Below, piece after piece: positions 7,701 to 14,244 of a DNA stretch of 26,415 nt (position 1 is the first letter of the stretch; each line of letters opens with the position of its first letter). The DNA lies in NCBI GenBank assembly GCA_964350145.1, contig CAYGJL010000042.1, positions 1 through 26,415 of the forward strand. The letters are read 5' to 3'. The notes below the pieces were generated by a model. That model was not told the DNA's origin. It made no database searches and worked only from the letters and a program-made list of their open reading frames with translations. Source of the DNA: JACDCY01 sp964350145. Lineage in GTDB: Bacteria > Gemmatimonadota > Gemmatimonadetes > Gemmatimonadales > Gemmatimonadaceae. A program made the translations under genes and the position numbers.

Positions 7701-7850
7701 GACGAGCGCGCGTATCACGTGTTCGAGGAGCTGAACACGTATACCGCGGTGGTCTATCTCAAGAAGGTCAACCACCCGCGCGAGGGTGTCGCTACGGCGG
7801 CGACCGGCGCGACGACCGGGGCCGGCGCGGCTCCGCAGGCGGGGCACTAG
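4761..7850 (+). CDS. actB: Alternative complex III subunit ActB, Fe-S/molybdopterin-fold fusion
   Basis: The 1029-residue protein fuses a molybdopterin-oxidoreductase-fold half (B1, to about residue 690) to a four-cluster ferredoxin-like half (B2). It begins with a twin-arginine-like leader (KRREFLKVLGAG), as expected for a periplasmic side. In B2 the cluster ligands are Cys764/767/770/774, Cys837/840/845/849, Cys924/927 with Cys954/958, and Cys869-x2-Thr872-x2-Cys875-x3-Cys879. In the last group the second Cys is replaced by Thr, the known ActB hallmark giving one [3Fe-4S] beside three [4Fe-4S] clusters. No Cys or Sec molybdenum ligand is evident in B1. Unusually, B1 keeps Cys54/57/61/89 in a CxxCxxxC-x27-C pattern, able in principle to hold another cluster. 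A His/Asp/Glu/Ala-rich linker (about 675-715) joins the halves. ActB carries electrons from the ActC quinol site to the haems. Confidence 0.95.
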   Translation: MTVKRREFLKVLGAGTATAAAVGCGTGEVERLIPYLVSPDETVPGVSNYYATTCRECSAACGVLAETRDGRVIKVEGNPRHPLSRGAICARGQAAVQGLYNPDRFRGPMVRRNGTLERITWEQALQLFAQKLGETRAGGRAASAVFINQHESGSFPGFLDAWLSALGMPPHLSFDAQSDFATIAANRQSYGVSWPRYDFRAARVVISFGADFLDSWGPSVSQQLAWSDARADVANAPRLIYVGPRRSLTGLNADEWIPCKPGSEIAIARMLAGQISVADAASASGASAAELANLQRDFASLRPNLALAGGNGPGAMQLALAVNALNAGNVGSTVNVAEAVTAYDGMDSPAVVRAAVERMRAGSVPLLIVRGANPVHAFGKAARVAEAIAKVPFKVSFSSVPDETTELCDLILPDNHSLESWGDAAPVQGTIGLQQPAMEPVFDTRATADVLLELSRRSPSTAAQTPEPAYRNWLISRFPGGARGLTEALPSGVTAGTIAGGTGAAAVTAVASPAIESTRGDMYLMLYQHPLLGDGRGANKPWLQEMPDPVTKICWQTVAEIHPRAAERLDVENGDLLTVQTAAGSLTLPALVYLGVRDDTIAIAIGRGRDHSGRYARAGMNALDLLPDGAADSSGALAYVSTKAQVTKAGGHHELVTTEGSARQHGRGIARAVAAGSLGHAPAPAAAESHGADEGGHGEDGHVVPEMKGMASREFLPGLRAPVANDAQGDLGDPNSNDKGMYHPDHWSGMAKRRWAMTIDLARCTGCSACVTACYAENNIPTVGADWQNAKVFPDRTGFGANIVRSREMAWIRLERYFEGGEDGGSDFDTRFIPMLCQHCGNAPCEPVCPVYATYHAPDGLNVQVYNRCVGTRYCSNNCPYKVRYFNWFGYGEPNRPHYAFPEPLNWQLNPDVTVRGKGVMEKCTFCVQRIREAEHRASSEKRPLEADEFTVACAQACPSRAITFGDAADSAWAVTKLIDDERAYHVFEELNTYTAVVYLKKVNHPREGVATAATGATTGAGAAPQAGH

Positions 7851-7852
7851 CA

Positions 7853-9322
7853 ATGGCAGCCGCCGCCAAGCCCGTGGACGACGCGCGCGATCTCGAGGTG
7901 CTGCACCGGCCCAACATCGCGTCGGCGGACGTGCAGCTTCCCGCCGTCAGGGACTACGAGCAGGTAGACAACGAGATCGCGGCGACCCTGAGCCCGACGG
8001 CCGGGTGGTACATAGGTCTTTTCACCGCTGTCGCCTTTCTCCTGATCGGCATCGCGGCGTGGATGTACCAGATCTACTCGGGGCTCGGAGTCGCGGGCTA
8101 CAACCCGCCGGTGATGTGGGGCGTGTACATCATCACCTTCGTCTTCTGGGTCGGTATCGGCCACGCGGGCACGTTGATCTCCGCGATCCTGTACCTGTTC
8201 CGCGCGGGATTCCGAACCACGATTTATCGCTGCGCCGAAGCGATGACGGTGTTTGCGGTCATGACCGCGGGACTGTTCCCGATCCTGCACCTCGGGCGGC
8301 CGTGGAAGTTCTTCTGGCTGATCCCGTATCCGAACTGGCGCTACATCTGGCCGAACTTCAAGAGCCCGCTGGTGTGGGACGTGTTCGCGATCCTCACGTA
8401 CCTCACGGTCTCGACGACGTTCCTGTACATCGGGTTGATCCCCGACATCGCGGTGCTGAGGGACCGGGAGAAGAACCCGATCCGCCGCCGGATCTACGGC
8501 GTGCTGTCGCTCGGATGGCGGAATTCGGACAGGGAATGGCGCCACTTCGCGCGGGCGTACCTGTTTCTCGCCGCGTTCTCGACGCCGCTGGTGCTGTCGG
8601 TTCACTCCGTCGTCTCCTTCGACTTCGCGATGGGCCTGCCGCCGGGCTGGCACACGACCATCTTCGCTCCGTATTTCGTGGCCGGCGCGATCTTCTCCGG
8701 CATTGGGATGGTCTTCACGATCATCATCCCGATCAGGAAGTGGTTCCGGCTACAGCACTACGTGACGCTCAATCATCTTGACGCGGCGGCGAAGCTTGCC
8801 CTGTTCACGTCGCTGGTCGTCGGCTGCGCGTACATGGTCGAGTGGTTTATCGCGTGGTACAGCGGGCTCCAGGTTGAGCAGGACTATTTCTGGAACCGCG
8901 TCTTCGGCCAGTACTGGTGGGCGTCGGCGATCCTGTACACGTGCAACATGGTGTTGCCCCTATCGCTGTTCTCGCAGAGGCTCAGGCGGAACACGACCTG
9001 GCTATTCATTCTCTCGATCTTCATCAACATCGGGATGTGGTTCGAGCGGTTTGTGATCGTCGTCCCGTCGCTGGCGCACGAGTACAATCCGTGGCAGTGG
9101 TCCGGCTACCGTGTGACGTGGGTCGACATGGCGATTCTGGCGGGAAGCTTCGGCTGGTTCAGCATGTGGTTCCTGCTGTTCATCAAGCAGTTCCCGGTAA
9201 TCGCGATCGCCGAGGTGAAGGAGATCGTGAAACCGCGGCTCAGGAAGCCGCACGATCACGGCATTGATACTGCTGGGCAGCATCTCGCGTTCGAGCGTGA
9301 GACTCCGGGAGAGCACGAGTAA
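7853..9322 (+). CDS. actC: Alternative complex III membrane subunit ActC (NrfD/PsrC family)
   Basis: The 489-residue protein is a polytopic membrane protein of the NrfD/PsrC family, with roughly ten hydrophobic segments between residues about 50 and 455 and polar N- and C-terminal tails. In alternative complex III, ActC holds the menaquinol oxidation site facing the Fe-S arm of ActB and provides a putative proton path. Conserved-looking stretches include WVGIGHAGTLISAILYLFR (residues 99-117) and the LHLGRPWKFFWLIPYPNWR region, typical of ActC rather than shorter NrfD proteins. The start is two nt after the actB stop, so the genes are translationally coupled. The stop overlaps the actD ATG by one base (TAATG). 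Nothing appears truncated. Confidence 0.94.
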   Translation: MAAAAKPVDDARDLEVLHRPNIASADVQLPAVRDYEQVDNEIAATLSPTAGWYIGLFTAVAFLLIGIAAWMYQIYSGLGVAGYNPPVMWGVYIITFVFWVGIGHAGTLISAILYLFRAGFRTTIYRCAEAMTVFAVMTAGLFPILHLGRPWKFFWLIPYPNWRYIWPNFKSPLVWDVFAILTYLTVSTTFLYIGLIPDIAVLRDREKNPIRRRIYGVLSLGWRNSDREWRHFARAYLFLAAFSTPLVLSVHSVVSFDFAMGLPPGWHTTIFAPYFVAGAIFSGIGMVFTIIIPIRKWFRLQHYVTLNHLDAAAKLALFTSLVVGCAYMVEWFIAWYSGLQVEQDYFWNRVFGQYWWASAILYTCNMVLPLSLFSQRLRRNTTWLFILSIFINIGMWFERFVIVVPSLAHEYNPWQWSGYRVTWVDMAILAGSFGWFSMWFLLFIKQFPVIAIAEVKEIVKPRLRKPHDHGIDTAGQHLAFERETPGEHE

Positions 9323-9822
9323 TGCGCGGCGTACTCGGGCATTTCCGCGAGCTGGACATGGCGGTCGAGGCGATCGAGGAGCTGAAGCGGGCCGACTACG
9401 GCCCGATCACGGTGTATTCGCCCACGCCGCGGCACGAGCTGGAGCACGTGATCTCGGCTGGCCCGAGCGCGGTGCGGAAGTTCACGCTCATCGGCGGGCT
9501 GCTGGGCGTGACGTTCGGCTACTGGATCGCGATTTGGGTCTCGGACTATTGGCCGCTGGTGGTGGGCGGCAAGCCCATCGCGTCGTGGGTGCCGTACACG
9601 ATCATCGGCTTCGAGGTGATGGTGCTGGTCGGAGCGCTGTCCACGGTTGCGGGAATGTTCATCAACTCGCGGCTGCCCAAGGTGACGCACACCGTCGGGT
9701 ACGACGCGCGATTCAGCCACGGGGATTTCGGAGTGTGGGTGGAATGTGACCCGGAGGACGCGGCGAAGTGCGAGGATCTGCTGCGCGAGAAAGGCGCGAG
9801 CGAGGTGCGGCGTGAACGCTAG
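9322..9822 (+). CDS. actD: Alternative complex III subunit ActD (DUF3341)
   Basis: The 166-residue protein matches the ActD/DUF3341 pattern. A soluble N-terminus (VLGHFRELDMAVEAIEELKRADYG) has an ACT-like appearance, two hydrophobic helices follow around residues 55-75 and 92-115, and a C-terminal soluble piece contains GYDARFSHGDFGVWVECD. In the known complexes ActD is a peripheral structural subunit bound through its helices to the membrane core; it has no cofactor. It overlaps actC by one nt and the chosen actE start by 11 nt, as in a tightly packed operon. Length is normal for the family. Confidence 0.92.
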   Translation: MRGVLGHFRELDMAVEAIEELKRADYGPITVYSPTPRHELEHVISAGPSAVRKFTLIGGLLGVTFGYWIAIWVSDYWPLVVGGKPIASWVPYTIIGFEVMVLVGALSTVAGMFINSRLPKVTHTVGYDARFSHGDFGVWVECDPEDAAKCEDLLREKGASEVRRER

Positions 9823-10585
9823 CTCGCCATGGACCGCGCTGCGGGCTTTGCCGGCGTCGGCGGCTAGAGCCGTTCGCTGCGGCGCCGTGACCGGCGGCCT
9901 TGCGAACGCTCACGCCGCCTCTGCCGGCGCAGCTCCGCATCGCTATCGCAGGCTCGCGTCCCGTGCGCTACTGCTGGCACTTATTCCGCTCGGCGGGTGC
10001 GAGTGGTTCTCGGACTTCAAGAAGCAGCCGGTGATCTATCCGTGGGCGAGTCCGGACACGCTCACTGCCACGCGCGGGAACCCGCAGGGATCGGTCCCGG
10101 TCTCGGGGATGGCCGTGAGCGGCTTCGAGGTCTCGTACAGCGGGATGCCGACCACGGTGGACTCGATGTCCGGGCTGGTGAATCCATCGCCGGCGAGCGC
10201 GGCCTCGCTCGCCAACGGCCGGATGTACTACCAGATCAACTGCGCCGTGTGTCACGGCGACCGGGGGGTGGGCGACGGCCCCGTGATCAAGTATGGGTTC
10301 CCGGGAATCGCGATCACGGGCGACGCCACGCGCGCGCGGAGCGACGGATACATCTACGGGATGATTCGCAACGGGCGCGGGTTGATGCCGACCTACAACC
10401 GGATCGAAGAGTTGGACCGGTGGGACGTGGTGAATTACGTGCGCGCGCTGCAGAGCGGAGCGGTCGTGGAAGTGGGGCCGCTCGCCGCGCCCGGCGTGAC
10501 CGGGGACAAGGTCCCGGGCGCGACGCGCCGGGGTCCGACGCGGCCGTCGCCGTATTTCAATTCGCCAGCGAGGCCTCAGCCATGA
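9812..10585 (+). CDS. actE: Alternative complex III subunit ActE, monohaem cytochrome c lipoprotein
   Basis: The 257-residue protein has a single haem c motif, NCAVCH (Cys144, Cys147, His148), and Met192 in GRGLMPTY as the likely axial ligand. A hydrophobic stretch ending in the lipobox LGGC places the lipidated Cys at residue 63, so the mature protein is a membrane-anchored periplasmic cytochrome. ActE is one of the haem carriers of alternative complex III. The GTG start at 9812 has GAGG six nt upstream and lies within the actD 3' end, but it leaves an unusually long, arginine- and alanine-rich leader of about 40 residues before the signal core. A GTG at 9887 would shorten this. A proline/arginine-rich tail ends the protein. 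The stop overlaps the actF ATG (ATGA). Confidence 0.9.
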   Translation: MNASSPWTALRALPASAARAVRCGAVTGGLANAHAASAGAAPHRYRRLASRALLLALIPLGGCEWFSDFKKQPVIYPWASPDTLTATRGNPQGSVPVSGMAVSGFEVSYSGMPTTVDSMSGLVNPSPASAASLANGRMYYQINCAVCHGDRGVGDGPVIKYGFPGIAITGDATRARSDGYIYGMIRNGRGLMPTYNRIEELDRWDVVNYVRALQSGAVVEVGPLAAPGVTGDKVPGATRRGPTRPSPYFNSPARPQP

Positions 10586-11913
10586 GCCTTCACACGCACG
10601 CGCCGCACCTCACGCGCGACGAGATTCTCGCGGGCACTTCGAAGCCGGTCGCCGCGTGGATCAAGACCGCGTGTATCGTCCTGGCCGCGATCGGCCTGCT
10701 CGCGTTCGTCGTGGGGTTGTTCCTCGCGCCGGACCGCGCCTGGCAGTCAATGCACTTCAACTGGCTGGTGTTCACCACGATCTCGTCCGCGGGCGTGATG
10801 TTCGTCGCCGTGCAGCGGATCACGACCGCGCGCTGGTCGCGCACGGTGATTCGTTTCCTCGAAGGGTACGTAGCGTGGCTGCCGGTCGCGTTCGTGATCC
10901 TGTTGCTGCTCATCAGCTTCGGCAAGGGACACATCTTCCCGTGGACGCACGAGCCCATCCCCGGGCCGGAGAAGCAGCTGTACCTGGGCAACACGTTGTT
11001 CTTCACGCTGCGCGTGATCGGCGTGTACGCGATCCTCACGGCGATGAGCGTCTGGTACATCTATACCTCCGTGCGACTCGACGTTGGTCACTCGCCCGAG
11101 GGCGGCGCCAGGTGGGCGCGGGCGCTGCGCGAGCGGATGCGGCGCGGGTTCCGGGACGAGCGGCGCGAGATCCACTCGACGCACTCGCTGCAGGGCAAGC
11201 TCGCCGTGTTCCTCGGCTTCGCGTTCGTGTTCGGCTGGATCGTGCTGGCGTGGGACCTGTCCATGTCGCTGGACCCTCACTTCTTCAGCACGATGTATGG
11301 CTGGTGGGTGTTCATGAGCGGGTGGGTCGCGATGCTCGCGAGCTTCACACTGCTCACGATTGCGTGGCGCAAGCATTTGCGCCGCGACGACCTGATCACC
11401 GAGCACCACTTCCACGATCTTGGGAAGCTGTGCTTCGCCTTCACCGCGTTCTGGGGCTACATCACGTTCGCCCAGTACCTGGTGATCTGGTACGGCAACA
11501 TCTCCGAGGAGACGCACTGGATGCGCCTCCGGCTGATGGACCCGTGGATCGGGCTTTCGCTCACGGTCGTGGCGCTGATGTTCGTGCTGCCGTTCTTCGG
11601 ACTACTGTCGCGCGCCGCCAAGGTGTACTTGCCGACGATGGCGTTGTTCGCAACCAGCACGGTCGTCGGGCTCTGGTTCCACAGGTACCTCGAGATCTAT
11701 CCGTCCATCTACGGCGTCGCGGCGAATCTGCCGTTCGGCGTGTGGGAGCTCGCGATCGGACTCGGTTACCTGGGCGCGTGGGGACTTTGCTACATCGCGT
11801 TCATGGACGCGTTTCCGCGAATGCGCGTGACGCTGATCACCTCACCGTATCGGGATGAAGTGCAGGTCCCGGTGGATCCGAAGACGATGGAGCCGCTGCC
11901 GGCGCACGAATAA
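10582..11913 (+). CDS. actF: Alternative complex III membrane subunit ActF (NrfD family)
   Basis: The 443-residue membrane protein is the second NrfD-like core subunit, paralogous to ActC, with about ten hydrophobic helices. The ATG at 10582 overlaps the actE TGA by four nt. A longer open frame runs upstream to 9997 but is the out-of-frame shadow of actE. Recognisable features include WDLSMSLDPHFFSTMYGWWVF (from about residue 225) and the QYLVIWYGNISEETHW segment, both characteristic of ActF in this complex. ActF is thought to take part in proton translocation but not in quinol oxidation. The last residues EPLPAHE and their stop are duplicated as DNA at 13981-14004, beyond the next gene. No cytochrome oxidase or SCO genes follow, unlike many act operons. 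Confidence 0.93.
   Translation: MSLHTHAPHLTRDEILAGTSKPVAAWIKTACIVLAAIGLLAFVVGLFLAPDRAWQSMHFNWLVFTTISSAGVMFVAVQRITTARWSRTVIRFLEGYVAWLPVAFVILLLLISFGKGHIFPWTHEPIPGPEKQLYLGNTLFFTLRVIGVYAILTAMSVWYIYTSVRLDVGHSPEGGARWARALRERMRRGFRDERREIHSTHSLQGKLAVFLGFAFVFGWIVLAWDLSMSLDPHFFSTMYGWWVFMSGWVAMLASFTLLTIAWRKHLRRDDLITEHHFHDLGKLCFAFTAFWGYITFAQYLVIWYGNISEETHWMRLRLMDPWIGLSLTVVALMFVLPFFGLLSRAAKVYLPTMALFATSTVVGLWFHRYLEIYPSIYGVAANLPFGVWELAIGLGYLGAWGLCYIAFMDAFPRMRVTLITSPYRDEVQVPVDPKTMEPLPAHE
11889..11912 (+). repeat. Left copy of 24-bp direct repeat (actF 3' end)
   Basis: This 24-bp stretch is the last seven codons and most of the stop of actF. It matches 13981-14004 at 23 of 24 positions. The two copies flank the Ig-like lipoprotein gene and start 2092 bp apart. 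Confidence 0.9.
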
Positions 11914-11970
11914 GAGTTTTTTGGGGTATTAGGTATTGGTTGTTGGTGGCGTTCTACTGCTCCGCTCCAT
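11914..11970 (+). other. actF-lipoprotein spacer with degenerate heptads
   Basis: A short T-run (six T) follows the actF stop but has no hairpin before it. It is followed by GGTATTAGGTATTGG and TTGTTGG, which look like decayed members of the window's heptad-repeat family. No promoter is convincing. Confidence 0.5.
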
Positions 11971-13950
11971 GTGATTACCGCTAGCCGGCCACACGGCTAT
12001 CGTTCAGGGGTGTGTAACAGCGCTGTCGTCGCGGGATCGAGTTGTAGGCCAACGCTGAAGTGCAGCGGCACCCCGATTGCCTTCGCTGCAGTTTCGGTCT
12101 TGTTCGCGCTTTCGTGTGGCGACGGTCCGGGCGAACCGATAAGCGGGTCAACGCTGCAGAAGGCAGGCGGGGACAGTGCACAGGGTACCGCGGGACTCGA
12201 TCTCCTGCCGCCTCCGGGCGTGCGCGTGGTTGATACGCACGGCAACCCTGTAAGCGGCGCCACGGTGGTTTTCACGGTGACGTCCGGTGGCGGGGTGGTG
12301 AGCGGCGCATCCCAGTTGACGAACAGCGAGGGCATAGCTCAACCGGGCGCGTGGGCACTCGGGACTGCCCCCGGTACGAACACGCTCGCGGCATCCGCGG
12401 ACGGCGTCGGCGGGAGCCCCATCACATTGACAGCCTTCGGGCGGATCGGCTCGTACGTGGTGACATCGAGCGCCGCCAGTGCGGCCGCCGGTTCTACCGT
12501 GACATTTACGGCACAGCTGACGGACGCCGCCGGTAACGCCGTAGCACGGAGTGGCGAGACTGTCACGTGGTCGCTAAGCGGCACCTCCGGGACTTTCTCC
12601 AGCGCGACGTCACAGACGAACGCGGCCGGTATCGCGACTGTCGCTTTCACGCTCGATACGCTTCTGACGGCGGCAACGACGACAATCGCCGCGTCCGACG
12701 CCGTGTCGCGCACCGGTACGGTGCAGTTCGCAGTCACAGCGGGCGCGCCCACGAAGCTCGCGATCGTCGCGCTACCCGTGGAGGCCGGATATCTGGTCAC
12801 CATGAGTCCCGTCCGCGTGGCCATTAGTGATCGCTACGGCAATACCGTGCCCACGAGCACCGGCTTGATTTCGCTGTCACTCGGCACTAACCCCGGCGGA
12901 GCGACGCTGGAAGGCACAAAAACCGCGACATCGGTAAATGGCGTCGCCACGTTTAACCAGCTCACGTTGGACGTCGCTGCGAGCGGCTATAGGCTTGCCG
13001 CGAGCTCCCCCGGTTTGACACCGGTGACGAGCTCGCCCTTCGACGTGTCCGCCGTGGGCGTGGTGACTTGGATCGCACGGCCGGTTTCCAGCCTCACGAT
13101 CAGCGGCGGACGCGTGTACTTCTTCTCACCGCCCTTGGTCGCGCGCTATGAGCAGTTTGAGTATCTGCTCAGCGTTCCCACGACGGGTGGAAGCACTGCC
13201 GCGCATTTCACGCCGTGGGGGGCGAGCCCCACCCTCCCCACCGTGCTGATCACCAGCGGCGCGCACGTATATGGCTCCTACGGTGGATTCCCGCCAGCAA
13301 CCGTCCGAAAAATTGCCGCGCCTGGAGACAGCGCGGCGTTTCTCGCCTCCTCCGCGTGTATCAATCCCGCACCCCCGCACTATCGGCCGACAGAGATGCC
13401 GGTCGAGGTGAAAGACGATGATACCTATCTCTTTCTGCTCACCGACGGCTATCTCGTGTTTGAGTGTGTTACTCGTATCCGCAAGAGCGACGGAGCGAAG
13501 CTGAGACTGCTGGACCGACGGCCGACGACAATCGCCGCAGCCGGTGGCTACCTCTACTTCAGCGACACCGCGAGCTCCGGGTACGCGATAAAGCGAATGT
13601 CGGTCGATGGAGGGCCGGCCACTGGTGTCGTTTCCGGCGTCGGATCGACGGCGAAGCGGATGCTGGTTATTGGCGGGACATTGTACTGGAGCGAAGGCCA
13701 GACCATCCGCAGCGCTCCAACTACTGGCGGCCCGGCCTCTACGCGAGCGTCAGGGCTCACGAATGTGACGCGGCTGATAACCGACGGGACGAGTCTGTAC
13801 GTCATCGACGCCGGAACGATCCGCCGCTTCCGCCTCTCTACGTTCGAAGGTACGACAATGGTATCGAATGACGCCGCTTCGGACATCGCCCTCGATTCCG
13901 AATCCCTATACTGGGCAGCGTCGGCCCGGGTGAAAAAGATCCGGAAGTAG
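11971..13950 (+). CDS. Ig-like-domain and beta-propeller-like lipoprotein
   Basis: The predicted 659-residue surface or periplasmic lipoprotein has a signal core ending in LFALSC (lipidated Cys49 if GTG 11971 is used). About three Ig-like (invasin/Big_1-type) repeats follow, recognisable by xDxxGNPVSGATVVFTV, TDAAGNAVARSGETVTW and SDRYGNTVPTSTGLISL, each with a later strand like NxxGIATVAF. From about residue 360 the sequence turns into blade-like repeats with ITSGAHVYGS, AAGGYLYFSDT, VIGGTLYWSEG and TDGTSLYVID, a DUF5050-like propeller. The start is uncertain: no ribosome-binding site supports 11971, and GTG 12010 is possible. The gene is bracketed by a 24-bp direct repeat derived from actF, suggesting it was inserted between actF and the tRNA. 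Substrate is unknown; a role in adhesion or carbohydrate/surface binding is only a guess. Confidence 0.8.
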   Translation: MITASRPHGYRSGVCNSAVVAGSSCRPTLKCSGTPIAFAAVSVLFALSCGDGPGEPISGSTLQKAGGDSAQGTAGLDLLPPPGVRVVDTHGNPVSGATVVFTVTSGGGVVSGASQLTNSEGIAQPGAWALGTAPGTNTLAASADGVGGSPITLTAFGRIGSYVVTSSAASAAAGSTVTFTAQLTDAAGNAVARSGETVTWSLSGTSGTFSSATSQTNAAGIATVAFTLDTLLTAATTTIAASDAVSRTGTVQFAVTAGAPTKLAIVALPVEAGYLVTMSPVRVAISDRYGNTVPTSTGLISLSLGTNPGGATLEGTKTATSVNGVATFNQLTLDVAASGYRLAASSPGLTPVTSSPFDVSAVGVVTWIARPVSSLTISGGRVYFFSPPLVARYEQFEYLLSVPTTGGSTAAHFTPWGASPTLPTVLITSGAHVYGSYGGFPPATVRKIAAPGDSAAFLASSACINPAPPHYRPTEMPVEVKDDDTYLFLLTDGYLVFECVTRIRKSDGAKLRLLDRRPTTIAAAGGYLYFSDTASSGYAIKRMSVDGGPATGVVSGVGSTAKRMLVIGGTLYWSEGQTIRSAPTTGGPASTRASGLTNVTRLITDGTSLYVIDAGTIRRFRLSTFEGTTMVSNDAASDIALDSESLYWAASARVKKIRK

Positions 13951-13980
13951 GCTACGCGGCTACAACTCGGGAGAGCGCGC

Positions 13981-14004
13981 GGAGCCGCTGCCCGCGCACG
14001 AATA
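13981..14004 (+). repeat. Right copy of 24-bp direct repeat (actF tail duplicate)
   Basis: Identical to 11889-11912 except one G/C difference. It reads EPLPAHE followed by TAG in one frame but is not attached to any gene; sequence further upstream does not resemble actF. It is immediately followed by heptad repeats, as is the left copy. Confidence 0.9.
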
Positions 14005-14007
14005 GCC

Positions 14008-14089
14008 GTGATTGGTGATTGGTGATTGGTGGCTAGTAACAGCAACCCGGTCGTCACCAATCACCAACTACAAATCACTAATCACTATA
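14008..14089. repeat. Inverted pair of heptad repeats (GTGATTG)
   Basis: Three copies of GTGATTG and one GTGGCTA lie at 14008-14035. An inverted, degenerate set (CACCAAT, CACCAAC, TACAAAT, CACTAAT, CACTATA) lies at 14055-14089. The array ends 11 nt before the tRNA-Ala gene, and the TATATT inside its right end (14086-14091) could serve as the tRNA -10 element. Confidence 0.85.
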
Positions 14090-14100
14090 TTCCGTTCTTC

Positions 14101-14173
14101 GGGGCGGTAGCTCAGTTGGGGGAGCACCTGCTTTGCAAGCAGGGGGTCAGGGGTTCGATTCCCCTCCGCTCCA
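14101..14173 (+). tRNA. tRNA-Ala (UGC anticodon)
   Basis: The 73-nt sequence folds as a cloverleaf. The acceptor GGGGCGG pairs with CCGCTCC (one G-U), the D arm contains AGCTCAGTTGG, the anticodon stem CCTGC/GCAGG holds loop TTTGCAA with anticodon TGC, and the T arm is AGGGGTTCGATTCCCCT. The discriminator is A and CCA is not encoded. It reads GCN (mainly GCA) alanine codons. Confidence 0.97.
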
Positions 14174-14187
14174 TTCCTGTATCGTTA

Positions 14188-14221
14188 GGCCCGATCGCTA
14201 CCTGCGCTTTCGGGCCTTTTT
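14188..14221 (+). terminator. Rho-independent terminator after tRNA-Ala
   Basis: GGCCCGA at 14188-14194 pairs with TCGGGCC at 14210-14216 and is followed by five T residues. It directly ends the tRNA transcript. Read on the minus strand it lacks a T-run, so it probably does not serve the convergent cytochrome gene. Confidence 0.85.
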
Positions 14222-14244
14222 CCATGCTCCGCCCGTGGGCCGGA

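Noticed and set aside
6633..7853. 406-residue open frame antisense to actB
   Set aside because: It is arginine/histidine-rich, has no domain, and mirrors the third-position GC bias of actB.
9997..10581. Long upstream extension of the actF frame
   Set aside because: It is the out-of-frame shadow of actE; ATG 10582 with a 4-nt overlap gives the correct ActF N-terminus.
13952..14005. Remnant gene ending EPLPAHE after the lipoprotein gene
   Set aside because: Only the last 24 bp match actF; upstream codons show no similarity, so it is listed as a repeat and not a pseudogene.
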